Of a DNA stretch of 54,340 nucleotides, positions 9,442 to 21,175 are shown in pieces. Numbering within the stretch: the first letter of the stretch is position 1; each line of letters begins with the position of its first letter. Below the pieces are notes generated by a model. The model saw only the letters and a list, made by a program, of their open reading frames with translations. It did no database searches and was not told the DNA's origin. A program made the position numbers and the translations under genes. The stretch is from Rhodanobacteraceae bacterium (GTDB taxonomy: Bacteria; Pseudomonadota; Gammaproteobacteria; Xanthomonadales; Xanthomonadaceae), in the NCBI GenBank assembly GCA_024233975.1, contig JACKOX010000022.1, forward strand, positions 1-54,340. The letters run 5' to 3'.

Positions 9442-9993
9442 ATGATCGAAGCCATCGTCGCCATCGGCCTGTTGACCCTGTTGCTGGGCGCCCTGCTCGG
9501 CTTTGCTGCGCAGCGCTTCAAGGTCGAGGGCGATCCGATGGTGGATCGCATCGAAGCGATCCTGCCGCAGACGCAGTGCGGGCAGTGCAACTATCCCGGC
9601 TGCCGGCCCTATGCTGAGGCCATCGCCAGTGGCGAAGCCGACATCAACCAGTGCCCGCCGGGCGGTGATGCCGGCGTGCGCAAGCTGGCCGAACTGCTGG
9701 GTCGCGAGCCCAAGCCGCTGAACGCCGAGCACGGCGAGGAAAAGCCCACGATGGTGGCGCTGATCGACGAGGCGCGCTGCATCGGCTGCACCAAGTGCAT
9801 CCAGGCCTGTCCGGTGGACGCCATCGTCGGCGCGGCCAAGCTGATGCACGTCGTGATCCCCGAACTCTGCACGGGCTGCGACCTCTGCGTGCCGCCCTGC
9901 CCGGTGGACTGTATCGACATGGTCGAACCGAAGCCGACGCCTGCCACCTGGACACGCCCGAAGCCGGTCATTCCGGTGGCGCTGGTCGACTGA
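9442..9993 (+). CDS. rsxB: Electron transport complex subunit RsxB/RnfB (iron-sulfur protein)
   Basis: A 183-residue protein with an N-terminal membrane helix (residues about 3-22). A four-cysteine Fe-S motif follows (C46, C49, C54, C71 in CGQCNYPGC...CPPGG). A ferredoxin-like domain carries two 4Fe-4S clusters (C113/C116/C119/C123 and C143/C146/C149/C153). RnfB passes electrons between soluble donors and the membrane Rnf/Rsx complex. In E. coli the Rsx complex keeps SoxR reduced. It lies one base after rsxA. The usual next genes rsxC, D, G and E are absent here, and tilS follows instead. Confidence 0.94.
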   Translation: MIEAIVAIGLLTLLLGALLGFAAQRFKVEGDPMVDRIEAILPQTQCGQCNYPGCRPYAEAIASGEADINQCPPGGDAGVRKLAELLGREPKPLNAEHGEEKPTMVALIDEARCIGCTKCIQACPVDAIVGAAKLMHVVIPELCTGCDLCVPPCPVDCIDMVEPKPTPATWTRPKPVIPVALVD

Positions 9994-10012
9994 TCACAGG
10001 CTGAGTGAGCCG

Positions 10013-11356
10013 ATGTCCGGAAGCCCGCTCGACGCCGGTATCGATGCGCTGCTGGCCGAGTTCGAAACGCAGATTGCTGATTTCGACGACGCGCCGTCGC
10101 TGGTGGTGGCCTTCAGCGGCGGTGGTGACTCTTCGGCGTTGTTGCATGCGCTTGCGACACTGCGTGGAGCCAGGGGTCTCGACCTGCGCGCCATCCACGT
10201 GAATCACGGCTTACACGCCGACGCCGACCGTTGGGAACAGCAGTGCCGCGACTTCGCGAAACAGCTTGGCGTCACTTTCACCAGTATCCCTGTCGAAGTC
10301 ACCGAGACGGGCGACGGACTTGAGGCATCGGCACGTGATGCACGCTACGCAGCCTTGTTCGCCAACACGCAACCCGACGACATCATCGTTCTGGCCCATC
10401 ATCAGGACGATCAGGCCGAAACCGTGCTGCTGCGACTGCTCCGCGGCTCCGGCAGCGCCGGGCTTGGCGCGATGCGGCGCTGGAGCGAACGAGGCGCTCG
10501 TCGACTGTGGCGGCCGTGGCTGCAGCAACCGCGCAGCGCCATCGACGCCTACTGCGAACGGTGTGGTATCGAGCATGTGCATGATCCGGCGAACCACGAC
10601 CCGCGCCACGTCCGCAGTCGCCTACGTCAGGAAGTGATGCCACTACTGCGAGAACTCTCTCCGTCAGCTGATGCAGCGCTGGCGCAGAGTGCAGCGCTGC
10701 TGCGCGAGGACGCTGAGCGTCTGGTCCGTCTCGACCGCGCGAACCTCGCGATGATCCAGGGTCTTGATCCGGACACGCTGTCCATCCCTGAGCTGTCGCG
10801 CCTCGAAGACGCTGAACAGCGCGCGGCAATTCGCTGTTTCCTCGCCGAGCGCGAGGCACCGCCGATGCCGGTACGCGTGATGGCCCAGCTCGATGCTCTG
10901 CTAAACGCCAACAAAGGTGCCGAACCCGTGTTGCAATGGGCCGGCATGTCTCTGCGGCGCTATCGCGACCTGCTCTATCTCTGCCCGATTGACCACGTCG
11001 CCGACGACCTTCCATCAGCCGACTGGAATGGCAAACAGCCGGTCGCTTTCCCGCATGGTTGGCGACTGGCGTTTGATCCGCCACTCGAAGCGCCACTTCG
11101 GCTTCGAATCACCGCACGCGAAGGCGGTGAACGGATTCAGCTCGCGGGCAAGTCGCATTCGCAGGAGCTGAACAAGCTGCTGCAGGAGGCCGGTGTTCCG
11201 CCCTGGGAACGTTTCCGGCTGCCCCTGCTTTGGCTTGATGCCGAAGACGGTCCGCGCCTGCTTGCCGTCGCCGACTTGTTTCGCAGCGAGCCGCTTCGGC
11301 AGCTCGAAACCACGCACGGCATCCGTTTTCGCTGCGAACCATCCGGCTCGCGTTGA
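10013..11356 (+). CDS. tilS: tRNA(Ile)-lysidine synthetase
   Basis: A 447-residue N-type ATP pyrophosphatase. The P-loop is SGGGDS at residues 35-40, followed by the HVNHGLHADAD region and the LAHHQDDQAETVLLRLLRGSG block typical of TilS. TilS converts C34 of the CAU-anticodon tRNA-Ile to lysidine, which makes it read AUA; it is normally essential. The C-terminal part (about 340-447) matches the TilS substrate-binding domain (GGERIQLAGKSHSQELNKLL). The start ATG 10013 lies 19 bp after rsxB. Confidence 0.96.
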   Translation: MSGSPLDAGIDALLAEFETQIADFDDAPSLVVAFSGGGDSSALLHALATLRGARGLDLRAIHVNHGLHADADRWEQQCRDFAKQLGVTFTSIPVEVTETGDGLEASARDARYAALFANTQPDDIIVLAHHQDDQAETVLLRLLRGSGSAGLGAMRRWSERGARRLWRPWLQQPRSAIDAYCERCGIEHVHDPANHDPRHVRSRLRQEVMPLLRELSPSADAALAQSAALLREDAERLVRLDRANLAMIQGLDPDTLSIPELSRLEDAEQRAAIRCFLAEREAPPMPVRVMAQLDALLNANKGAEPVLQWAGMSLRRYRDLLYLCPIDHVADDLPSADWNGKQPVAFPHGWRLAFDPPLEAPLRLRITAREGGERIQLAGKSHSQELNKLLQEAGVPPWERFRLPLLWLDAEDGPRLLAVADLFRSEPLRQLETTHGIRFRCEPSGSR

Positions 11357-11388
11357 CCACCGAACCTGTCACCTTCAGACTTCACGCC

Positions 11389-11688
11389 ATGGCTACTTCC
11401 CGCAAGAAAACCTCTGACACTCCCGACAGCGCCACCGCCGATAGTGGCAGCGCCGTCGCCGAATTCGAGAAATCGCTGGAGTCGCTGGAATCGCTGGTGC
11501 AGCGCATGGAGGAAGGCGAGCTGTCGCTGGATGACTCGCTGGCCGCCTATGAGCGCGGCATCGCGCTGTATCGTCGCTGCCAGAGCGCGCTGGAACAGGC
11601 CGAGCTGCGCGTACGCCAGCTGAGCGACCCCGGCGATCCCGCCAGCGCAACCGACTTCGCCACGAAAGACAGCACGGACGGCGAATGA
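11389..11688 (+). CDS. xseB: Exodeoxyribonuclease VII small subunit
   Basis: A 99-residue protein with the XseB signature FEKSLESLESLVQRMEEGEL, then SLDDSLAAYERGIALYRRC, forming the helical hairpin that coats the XseA catalytic subunit. Exonuclease VII degrades single-stranded DNA from both ends. The N-terminus has a 30-residue polar Ser/Thr/Lys-rich extension. The frame is open back to a TTG at 11353 that overlaps the tilS stop, but ATG 11389 gives a more normal length. The 3' end overlaps ispA (ATGA), the conserved xseB-ispA pairing. Confidence 0.92.
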   Translation: MATSRKKTSDTPDSATADSGSAVAEFEKSLESLESLVQRMEEGELSLDDSLAAYERGIALYRRCQSALEQAELRVRQLSDPGDPASATDFATKDSTDGE

Positions 11689-12569
11689 CCGACAGCCTGT
11701 TTCGCGAATGGCGGGCGCGTAGCGAAGCCTGTCTGCAGGCCGCGCTGTCATCACTGGACGGCGCGCCGGAACGACTGCTTGCCGCCATGCGTCACGGCAC
11801 GCTGGCCGGCGGCAAGCGCATGCGGCCACTGCTCGCCTACGCCACCGGCCATGCGCTGGGCGCGCCGCTTGAGCATGTCGATCACGCCGCCTGCGCTGTC
11901 GAGCTGATCCACGCCTACTCGCTGATCCACGATGACCTGCCGGCCATGGACGACGACGACCTGCGACGTGGCCAGCCCACCGCGCATGTCGCCTTCGACG
12001 AAGCCACGGCGATACTCGCTGGCGATGCCCTGCAGACGCTGGCCTTCCAGCAGCTTGCAGAGGCGCCGTTGTCAGCCGATATCCGCATCCATATGGTCAC
12101 GGAACTGGCCCGGGCGGCGGGCGCTGTCGGCATGTGCGGAGGGCAGTCCGTTGACCTGGACGCCACAGGACAACGGCTGGCCCTTGATCCACTACAGCAG
12201 ATGCATGCGATGAAGACCGGCGCCCTGATTCGCGCTGCCGTCGGCATGGGGGCCATCTGTGCCAAGGCCGATCCGGCGCCGCTCACAGGGCTGCGACGCT
12301 TCGCCGATGCGCTTGGGCTGGCGTTCCAGATCCGCGACGACATCCTCGACGTCGAGGCCAGCTCGGAAACCCTGGGCAAGACCGCCGGAAAGGATGCCGA
12401 TGCCGACAAGGCCACCTATGTCAGCCTATTGGGTCTGGATGGCGCACGCAGCGCCCTGGACGCCGAATATCAACGCATGCACGACGTGTTGGGCAATACG
12501 GGCTTGTCCGTCGAGCGCCGCCAGCCATTGTCTGATCTGGCCGACCTGACCGTGAATCGCGCGCACTGA
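11685..12569 (+). CDS. ispA: Farnesyl/geranyl diphosphate synthase (polyprenyl synthetase)
   Basis: A 294-residue all-helical trans-prenyltransferase. The first aspartate-rich motif is DDLPAMD (D83, D84, D89) and the second is DDILD (218-222); both bind magnesium and diphosphate. It also shows GGKRMRPLL near residue 42. It condenses IPP with DMAPP and GPP to form farnesyl diphosphate, the precursor of undecaprenyl phosphate, ubiquinone and heme O. It overlaps xseB by four bases (ATGA). In many proteobacteria dxs follows; here the run ends and a convergent minus-strand gene comes next. Confidence 0.95.
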   Translation: MTDSLFREWRARSEACLQAALSSLDGAPERLLAAMRHGTLAGGKRMRPLLAYATGHALGAPLEHVDHAACAVELIHAYSLIHDDLPAMDDDDLRRGQPTAHVAFDEATAILAGDALQTLAFQQLAEAPLSADIRIHMVTELARAAGAVGMCGGQSVDLDATGQRLALDPLQQMHAMKTGALIRAAVGMGAICAKADPAPLTGLRRFADALGLAFQIRDDILDVEASSETLGKTAGKDADADKATYVSLLGLDGARSALDAEYQRMHDVLGNTGLSVERRQPLSDLADLTVNRAH

Positions 12570-12594
12570 GCGCAGGGGCACGGCACAAGCACAT

Positions 12595-12634
12595 CCAAAA
12601 AAGCGGAACGGCGGACCGAAAGGCCCGCCGTTCC
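12595..12634 (-). terminator. Intrinsic terminator of the DUF4870 gene
   Basis: A perfect 10-bp stem (GGAACGGCGG at 12605-12614 with CCGCCGTTCC at 12625-12634) around a 10-nt loop. Read on the minus strand it is followed by GCTTTTTTGG, the T-tract expected for transcripts from the right. On the plus strand no T-tract follows, so it would serve ispA less well. Confidence 0.85.
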
Positions 12635-12660
12635 ATGCATCCAAAGTTGGAGGACGAAGG

Positions 12661-13071
12661 CTATTTGATGAGACGAATCGTCATCGGATAGCGGTAGGCC
12701 TCGCCATTGTTCGCCTTCACCCCGGCGATGATGGTGAAGACCAGTGCGGCGATGCCAACGATCGGCAGCAACAGCATGCCAATCAGTACGAACATCAGTA
12801 CGACGCAGACCAGCACCGCAATCGCGACGGTAATCTGGAAGTTGACCGCTTCCTTGCCCTGATCGTCGACGAACGGCATGTCGTTCTTCTTGATCTGCCA
12901 CATGATCAGTGGCCCAAGGATATTGGCGCAGGGAATCGGAATCAGAACCCCTGCAAGGGCCGACAGGTGCGTGAACATCGCATACTGGCGCTGGTCCTGG
13001 CTGATTTCCCCGGCAGCCGGTGCGGGTGGTGCTTTTGGTGGCGGTGGTGCGGCGTTGTTTTCTTCGCTCAT
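12661..13071 (-). CDS. DUF4870-family small membrane protein
   Basis: A 136-residue protein from ATG 13071, preceded by GGGAG at 7 nt spacing. The open frame continues upstream to 13155 without support. A proline/alanine-rich N-terminal tail (PPPPKAPPAPAAG) is followed by the DUF4870 domain: MFTHLSALAG, then VDDQGKEAVNFQIT, with three hydrophobic segments (around LAGVLIPIPCANILGPLIMW, VAIAVLVCVVLMFVLIGMLLL and VGIAALVFTIIAGV). The family is widespread and uncharacterised. It stands alone, with its own terminator and about 150 bp of upstream sequence that separates it from pmbA. Confidence 0.85.
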   Translation of the reverse strand: MSEENNAAPPPPKAPPAPAAGEISQDQRQYAMFTHLSALAGVLIPIPCANILGPLIMWQIKKNDMPFVDDQGKEAVNFQITVAIAVLVCVVLMFVLIGMLLLPIVGIAALVFTIIAGVKANNGEAYRYPMTIRLIK

Positions 13072-13219
13072 TTCTCGACTCCCTTGGGGTTGAAAGGCCC
13101 GACCGCCACTGTCAGACAGGCGGCATTCAGTGTCAAGAACGGTGCGAGACCACATTTCCCGACACGGTCAGGAAGAAAAGACGCCACCGCAGGGTAAATG
13201 TGACGCTCTCAGGCACGCC

Positions 13220-14578
13220 TCAGTCCGCAGCCACCGTCATGGCACCAACCAGAATTGAGCCGGTACGGATGTGCGAACGCGGATCGATGTCGGCACCGAT
13301 GGCCTCGATGGCCACGAAGATGTCGCGCAGGTTGCCGGCCACGGTGATGCCGTCCACCGGATAGGCGATCTCGCCGTTCTCCACCCAGAAGCCCGCCGCA
13401 CCGCGCGAGTAGTCGCCGGTGATGCCGTTTACGCCCTGCCCCATGAGCTCGGTCAGCAGCAGGCCGCTGCCCATCTGGCGAATCAGCTCGGCCTGCGATG
13501 CGTCGCCACAGGTGAGCTCCAGATTGTGCATGCCGCCGGCATTGCCGGTGCTTTCCAGACCCAGCTTGCGCGCCGAATAGCTGCCCAGCACGTAGCGCGC
13601 CAGATGACCATCGACCACCAGCGGGCGATCCACCGTACCGACACCTTCCGCATCGAAATTGGCCGAGCGATGACCACGCGGCAGATGCGGCCGCTCGGTC
13701 ATGGACAGCCAGTCCGGGAATACCGCCTTGCCGCAGGCATCCAGCAGGAAGGACGCGCGCCGATACTGTGAACTGCCGGCGACGGCGCTCAGGAAATGAC
13801 CGACCAGCGAGCGCGCCAGCTCGGCGGAATACAACACCGGGTATCGGCCAGTCTTCATCGGTCGGGGGTTGAGGCGGGCCAGCGTGCGCTCGGCGGCGCG
13901 GTGACCAATCGCTTCCGGCGACGAGATGTCGCCCGCGTTGCGCGCGTTGTCGTACCAGTAGTCGCGCTGCATGGCGTCGCCCTTGCCGGCGATCAGCGAA
14001 CAGCTGATCGTATGGCTGGTGCCGCGCTCGACGCCGACAAAACCATGGCTGTTGGCATAGGCGAAGGCGCTGCCACCACTGGACCAGTTGGTGCCATCAA
14101 CGTTGGTGATGCGCTTGTCCTCGCGACCAGCCGCCTCGCAGGCCAGCGCGGACGCGATGGCGTGGTCGACATCCAGTGGCTGCGGATGCCAAAGGTCAAG
14201 ATCAGGGAACTCCGTCGCCATGCGCTGCGGATCGGCGAGGCCGGCAAACGGGTCTTCCTCGGTGTAGCGCGCGATGGCACAGGCCTGCTCGATGCTGGCC
14301 TCGATCGACGAGGGATCGAAGTCCGCCGTGCTGGCGCTGCCCTTGCGCTGGCCAAAGTAAACGGTGATCGACAGGCCGCGGTCACTGCTGTGTTCCAGCG
14401 TCTCGACATCGCCCAGCCGCACGCCCACGTTGAGCCCATATTCTTCGCTGACACCGATCTCCACGGCATCGGCGCCACGCGCCTGACAGCGCTTCAGCAC
14501 ATCGCGCGCGCGCTCGGCCAGCAGGCTGGTGTCGAGATCGGGCGCGGCGGTCATGCGCGCCAATGGATTCGTTTGCAT
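13220..14578 (-). CDS. pmbA: Metalloprotease subunit PmbA/TldE
   Basis: A protein of about 452 residues of the TldD/PmbA family, the non-zinc-binding partner. It shows the family segments VEIGVSEEYGLNVGVRLGD near the N-terminus and TGNAGGMHNLELTCGD and GITGDYSRGAAGFWVENGEI near the C-terminus. TldD and PmbA form a hetero-oligomer that degrades unfolded peptides; in E. coli it matures microcin B17 and degrades the antitoxin CcdA. ATG 14578 is chosen because AGG lies five bases upstream; GTG 14584 is two codons earlier. It is divergent from darP, the arrangement also seen in E. coli. Confidence 0.95.
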   Translation of the reverse strand: MQTNPLARMTAAPDLDTSLLAERARDVLKRCQARGADAVEIGVSEEYGLNVGVRLGDVETLEHSSDRGLSITVYFGQRKGSASTADFDPSSIEASIEQACAIARYTEEDPFAGLADPQRMATEFPDLDLWHPQPLDVDHAIASALACEAAGREDKRITNVDGTNWSSGGSAFAYANSHGFVGVERGTSHTISCSLIAGKGDAMQRDYWYDNARNAGDISSPEAIGHRAAERTLARLNPRPMKTGRYPVLYSAELARSLVGHFLSAVAGSSQYRRASFLLDACGKAVFPDWLSMTERPHLPRGHRSANFDAEGVGTVDRPLVVDGHLARYVLGSYSARKLGLESTGNAGGMHNLELTCGDASQAELIRQMGSGLLLTELMGQGVNGITGDYSRGAAGFWVENGEIAYPVDGITVAGNLRDIFVAIEAIGADIDPRSHIRTGSILVGAMTVAAD

Positions 14579-14640
14579 GTTCACCTGACGTATCCTTGCA
14601 GTTCCTGTTGCGCCGTCAGCGGCGACTTATTCGAGTTTCC

Positions 14641-15186
14641 ATGAATTCTCACGACAACCATGCCAATGGCGATCACCACGACGATGACATCGTCAGCCGC
14701 TCGCAGCAGCGCCGCGACGCACTGGCCGTATTCGACCTGGCCGACCAACTGGCCAACTTGTCTAACAGCCAGCTCAACGCGTTGCCGCTGACCGACGAGC
14801 TGCGTGACGCCATCGAGGATACGCGGCGCATCAAGAGCCACGTGGCTCGCAAGCGGCAGACGCAGTACCTCGCCAAGCTGTTGCGGCGTGACGAGGACAG
14901 CGTCGAAGCGCTGCGCCGCGCCATGGAGCACGACAAGGCCGATGCCCGACGCGAAACCGCCGCCCTGCACCGGCTGGAACAATGGCGTGAGCGCCTGATC
15001 GACGAAGGCGACGGTGCGCTGGGGGAACTCATCGACCTCTGCCCGGGCGCGGACCGCCAACGGCTGCGATCACTGGTGCGACAGGCACGAACGGAAAAGC
15101 TGCAGAATCGCCCGCCACGTGCCTTCCGCGAAATTTTCCAGGAACTCAAACCGCTGTTCGAGGCGCTGGATTCGGACGCGTCCTGA
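14641..15186 (+). CDS. darP: Ribosome biogenesis factor YjgA/DarP (DUF615)
   Basis: A 181-residue, highly charged helical protein of the DUF615 family. Recognisable stretches are SRSQQRRDALAVFDLADQL, DAIEDTRRIKSHVARKRQTQ and PRAFREIFQELKPLF. DarP/YjgA binds pre-50S particles and helps shape the peptidyl-transferase centre. The N-terminus is histidine/aspartate-rich (NSHDNHANGDHHDDD), unusual but unlikely to be structured. ATG 14641 is chosen; the frame extends back to 14563 over the pmbA promoter region. It sits between the two halves of the TldD/PmbA protease. Confidence 0.93.
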   Translation: MNSHDNHANGDHHDDDIVSRSQQRRDALAVFDLADQLANLSNSQLNALPLTDELRDAIEDTRRIKSHVARKRQTQYLAKLLRRDEDSVEALRRAMEHDKADARRETAALHRLEQWRERLIDEGDGALGELIDLCPGADRQRLRSLVRQARTEKLQNRPPRAFREIFQELKPLFEALDSDAS

Positions 15187-15205
15187 GCCGGCCCACCGGC
15201 AACCC

Positions 15206-16648
<1,443 letters not shown>

Positions 16649-16792
16649 GGGCAGGACTCTTCACGAAGCGGGACGGCAAAATGGCCGCACAGTGTACAGA
16701 TGGGGGTGATGCCACCGCGATCAACCGCCATATCCCGGTGTCGTCGCGCCCAGCCGGTATCATGACGCCCTGTCCTGAAACTGGATTCCCGC

Positions 16793-17578
16793 ATGACCAG
16801 CACCCTGGCCTGCCAGCGCGACGGCGCCCTGCTGCGCATCCACCTGAACCGCCCCGAACTGCACAACGCCTTCAACGCGGAAATGATCGCCGAACTGACG
16901 GCGAGATTGCGCGAGGCGGGTACCGACAACGGTGTGCGCGCGGTAGTACTGAGCGGCAACGGCAAGTCGTTCTCCGCCGGCGCCGACCTCAACTGGATGC
17001 GCGGGATGGCGGCATTCAGCGAGGCCGAAAACCGCGAGGATTCGATGCGCCTGGCCGAACTGATGCGCACGCTGGACGGGCTGCCCAAACCGACGATCGC
17101 CCGCGTCAACGGCGCGGCCTTCGGTGGTGGCGTGGGCCTGATCGCCTGCTGCGACATCGCCGTGGGTGTCGATACGGCCCTGTTCGGGCTAACAGAGGTC
17201 CGCCTCGGTCTGGTGCCGGCAGTCATCTCGCCATACGTGGTCGCCGCGATAGGCGCCCGGCAGTCACGGCGCCTGTTCCTGACCGGCGAACGCTTCGATG
17301 CCGCCACCGCCGCGCGTATCGGCTTGCTGCACGACGTGGTCCCCGCCGGAGAGCTCGATGCCACCGTCGACCAGATTGCTGGCGACCTCGGTCGTGGTGG
17401 TCCGGTCGCGCTGGACGAGGCCAAGCGGCTGGTGGCGCGAATCGCCGCGGGTCACGACGTCAATGCCGCTACCGACACCAAGAATGCCGCGCTGATCGCC
17501 CGTCTGCGCGTATCGGACGAAGGCCAGGAAGGGCTGACCGCCTTTTTCGAGCGCCGTGACGCCCGCTGGGTCGGCTGA
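16793..17578 (+). CDS. liuC: Enoyl-CoA hydratase/isomerase, probably methylglutaconyl-CoA hydratase
   Basis: A 261-residue crotonase-fold protein. The oxyanion-hole strands are KSFSAGADLNWM and NGAAFGGGVGLIACCDIAV, followed by FGLTEVRLGLVPAVISPYV. The family hydrates 2-enoyl-CoA esters. Next to a biotin carboxylase alpha subunit and HMG-CoA lyase, the likely substrate is 3-methylglutaconyl-CoA in leucine breakdown (LiuC/AtuE type). The carboxylase gene begins 29 bp downstream. The isovaleryl-CoA dehydrogenase and carboxylase beta subunit (liuA, liuB) that normally precede it are not here. The exact substrate is inferred from context. Confidence 0.85.
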   Translation: MTSTLACQRDGALLRIHLNRPELHNAFNAEMIAELTARLREAGTDNGVRAVVLSGNGKSFSAGADLNWMRGMAAFSEAENREDSMRLAELMRTLDGLPKPTIARVNGAAFGGGVGLIACCDIAVGVDTALFGLTEVRLGLVPAVISPYVVAAIGARQSRRLFLTGERFDAATAARIGLLHDVVPAGELDATVDQIAGDLGRGGPVALDEAKRLVARIAAGHDVNAATDTKNAALIARLRVSDEGQEGLTAFFERRDARWVG

Positions 17579-17607
17579 GCCACTGCCAGCAATGCGATAA
17601 TGCCGCC

Positions 17608-19634
<2,027 letters not shown>

Positions 19635-19638
<4 letters not shown>

Positions 19639-20276
19639 ACGCATCGATCCGTCAGTTTTTCCTTGGCGCACTCACTGCAGCGCCGCTGCTGTTGCTCGGC
19701 GCCTGCGAGCGCACGCAGTTCACGCAGGCCCCGGCCGACGCCACCGGCTGCAATGCCGCCCTGGTCGGCGACTGGCTCAGCGAGCCCACCGAAGACAACG
19801 CGCCCGGTGAGGTCGTTGCACATGTCGGCGGCGACTGCGCGCTGCAGATCACCGAAAACGACCGCTCGCCGCCGCGCCATTCACCGCCAACCAACCTGCG
19901 TTCGGCGAAGGTCGGCGACCTCGACCTGCTCTGGATTGACGCCGCCTGGGCCGATGCCGTCTTCGAACTCGAGGCCGACGCGATCACGCCCGGCGATGAC
20001 AGCGGCGCCAGCGATGTCTACCTGTTCGTCTGGAAGCGGGATGGCGAGCAGCTGACCCTGATCGCACCAGACCATCACGCCCTGGCCCACTCGGCCATCG
20101 ATGGGGACATCAAGGCGGAAGTGCTCCGCCGTGAGTACGAACTGCATGTGCGTGTGCGGGAACCTCAGGCCAAGCTGCAGTCACTGCTCGCTTCAGGAAA
20201 AGCCTTCGGCGACGGCAGCGGCAAGGGAGAATCGTTGCGCTTCGTCCGAGCAACCGGGAAGGCCGGGGCGCAATGA
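19635..20276 (+). CDS. Putative lipoprotein embedded in the leucine-degradation operon
   Basis: A 213-residue protein with a lipoprotein signal peptide: a basic start, a hydrophobic core (FFLGALTAAPLLLL) and the lipobox LLGAC with Cys24. The mature part contains LVGDWLSEP and DGEQLTLIAPDHHALAHSAI and reads like a compact beta-rich domain. No known domain was recognised. It overlaps the carboxylase gene upstream and the HMG-CoA lyase gene downstream by ATGA at both ends, so it is translated with the catabolic enzymes. A cell-envelope protein is unexpected inside a cytosolic catabolic operon. Confidence 0.8.
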
Positions 20277-21163
20277 GCGACGCCTCCGTCCGCATCGTCG
20301 AGGTCGGGCCGCGCGATGGCCTGCAGAACGAGAAGACCATCATCGCGGCCGTCGACAAGATCAACCTGATCGACCGTCTCAGCGGCTGCGGCCTGAAGAG
20401 TATCGAAGCAACCAGCTTTGTCAGCCCGAAGTGGGTGCCACAGCTGGCCGACGCGGCTGAAGTCTATGCCGGCATCCACAAGCGCGACGGCGTCAGCTAT
20501 CCGGTGCTGGTGCCTAACGAGAAGGGCTACGACCGCGCACGCGAAGTCGGCGTCACCGAAATCGCCGTCTTTTCCGCCGCGTCGGAAGCCTTCAACCAGA
20601 AGAACATCAACGCCAGCATCGACGAATCGCTGCAGCGCTTCGAGCCCGTGGTGTCGAAGGCGAAAGCCGATGGTGTGAAGGTACGTGGCTACGTCTCCAC
20701 CGTGCTCGGCTGTCCCTACCAGGGCGAGGTGCCGCTGGCCGACGTGGTGCGGGTGTCGAAGGCGCTGCATGACATGGGCTGCTACGAGGTATCGCTGGGC
20801 GACACTATCGGCATCGGCACGCCGGGCAAGGCTCGCGCGATGCTGGAAGCGGTTGCCGTCGAAGTCCCGATGGACGCACTCGCCGTGCATTTCCACGACA
20901 CCCGCGGGCAGGCGCTGGCCAACATCCTCGCCTGTCTGGAGGCCGGCGTGCGCGTGGTCGATTCCTCGGTCTCCGGTACCGGCGGTTGCCCCTATGCCAA
21001 GGGCGCCAGCGGCAACGTGGCCAGCGAGGACGTGGTCTACATGCTGCACGGCATGGGCATGCAGACCGGTGTGGATCTCGACGCACTGATTGCCACCGGT
21101 AACTGGTTGTCCACCCTGCTCGGCCACGACACCGCCAGCAAGGTCGCGCGTGCTGCAGGCTGA
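20273..21163 (+). CDS. liuE: Hydroxymethylglutaryl-CoA lyase
   Basis: A 296-residue TIM-barrel enzyme. It opens with VRIVEVGPRDGLQNEK (metal-binding Asp in RDG). The active-site signature SGTGGCPYAKGASGNVA includes the catalytic cysteine, and it also has FHDTRGQALANI. It cleaves HMG-CoA to acetyl-CoA and acetoacetate, the last step of leucine degradation. The start overlaps the lipoprotein gene (ATGA). Together with the hydratase and carboxylase it supports assignment of the cluster to leucine/isovalerate catabolism. Confidence 0.95.
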   Translation: MSDASVRIVEVGPRDGLQNEKTIIAAVDKINLIDRLSGCGLKSIEATSFVSPKWVPQLADAAEVYAGIHKRDGVSYPVLVPNEKGYDRAREVGVTEIAVFSAASEAFNQKNINASIDESLQRFEPVVSKAKADGVKVRGYVSTVLGCPYQGEVPLADVVRVSKALHDMGCYEVSLGDTIGIGTPGKARAMLEAVAVEVPMDALAVHFHDTRGQALANILACLEAGVRVVDSSVSGTGGCPYAKGASGNVASEDVVYMLHGMGMQTGVDLDALIATGNWLSTLLGHDTASKVARAAG

Positions 21164-21175
21164 ATCCTCGCGACG

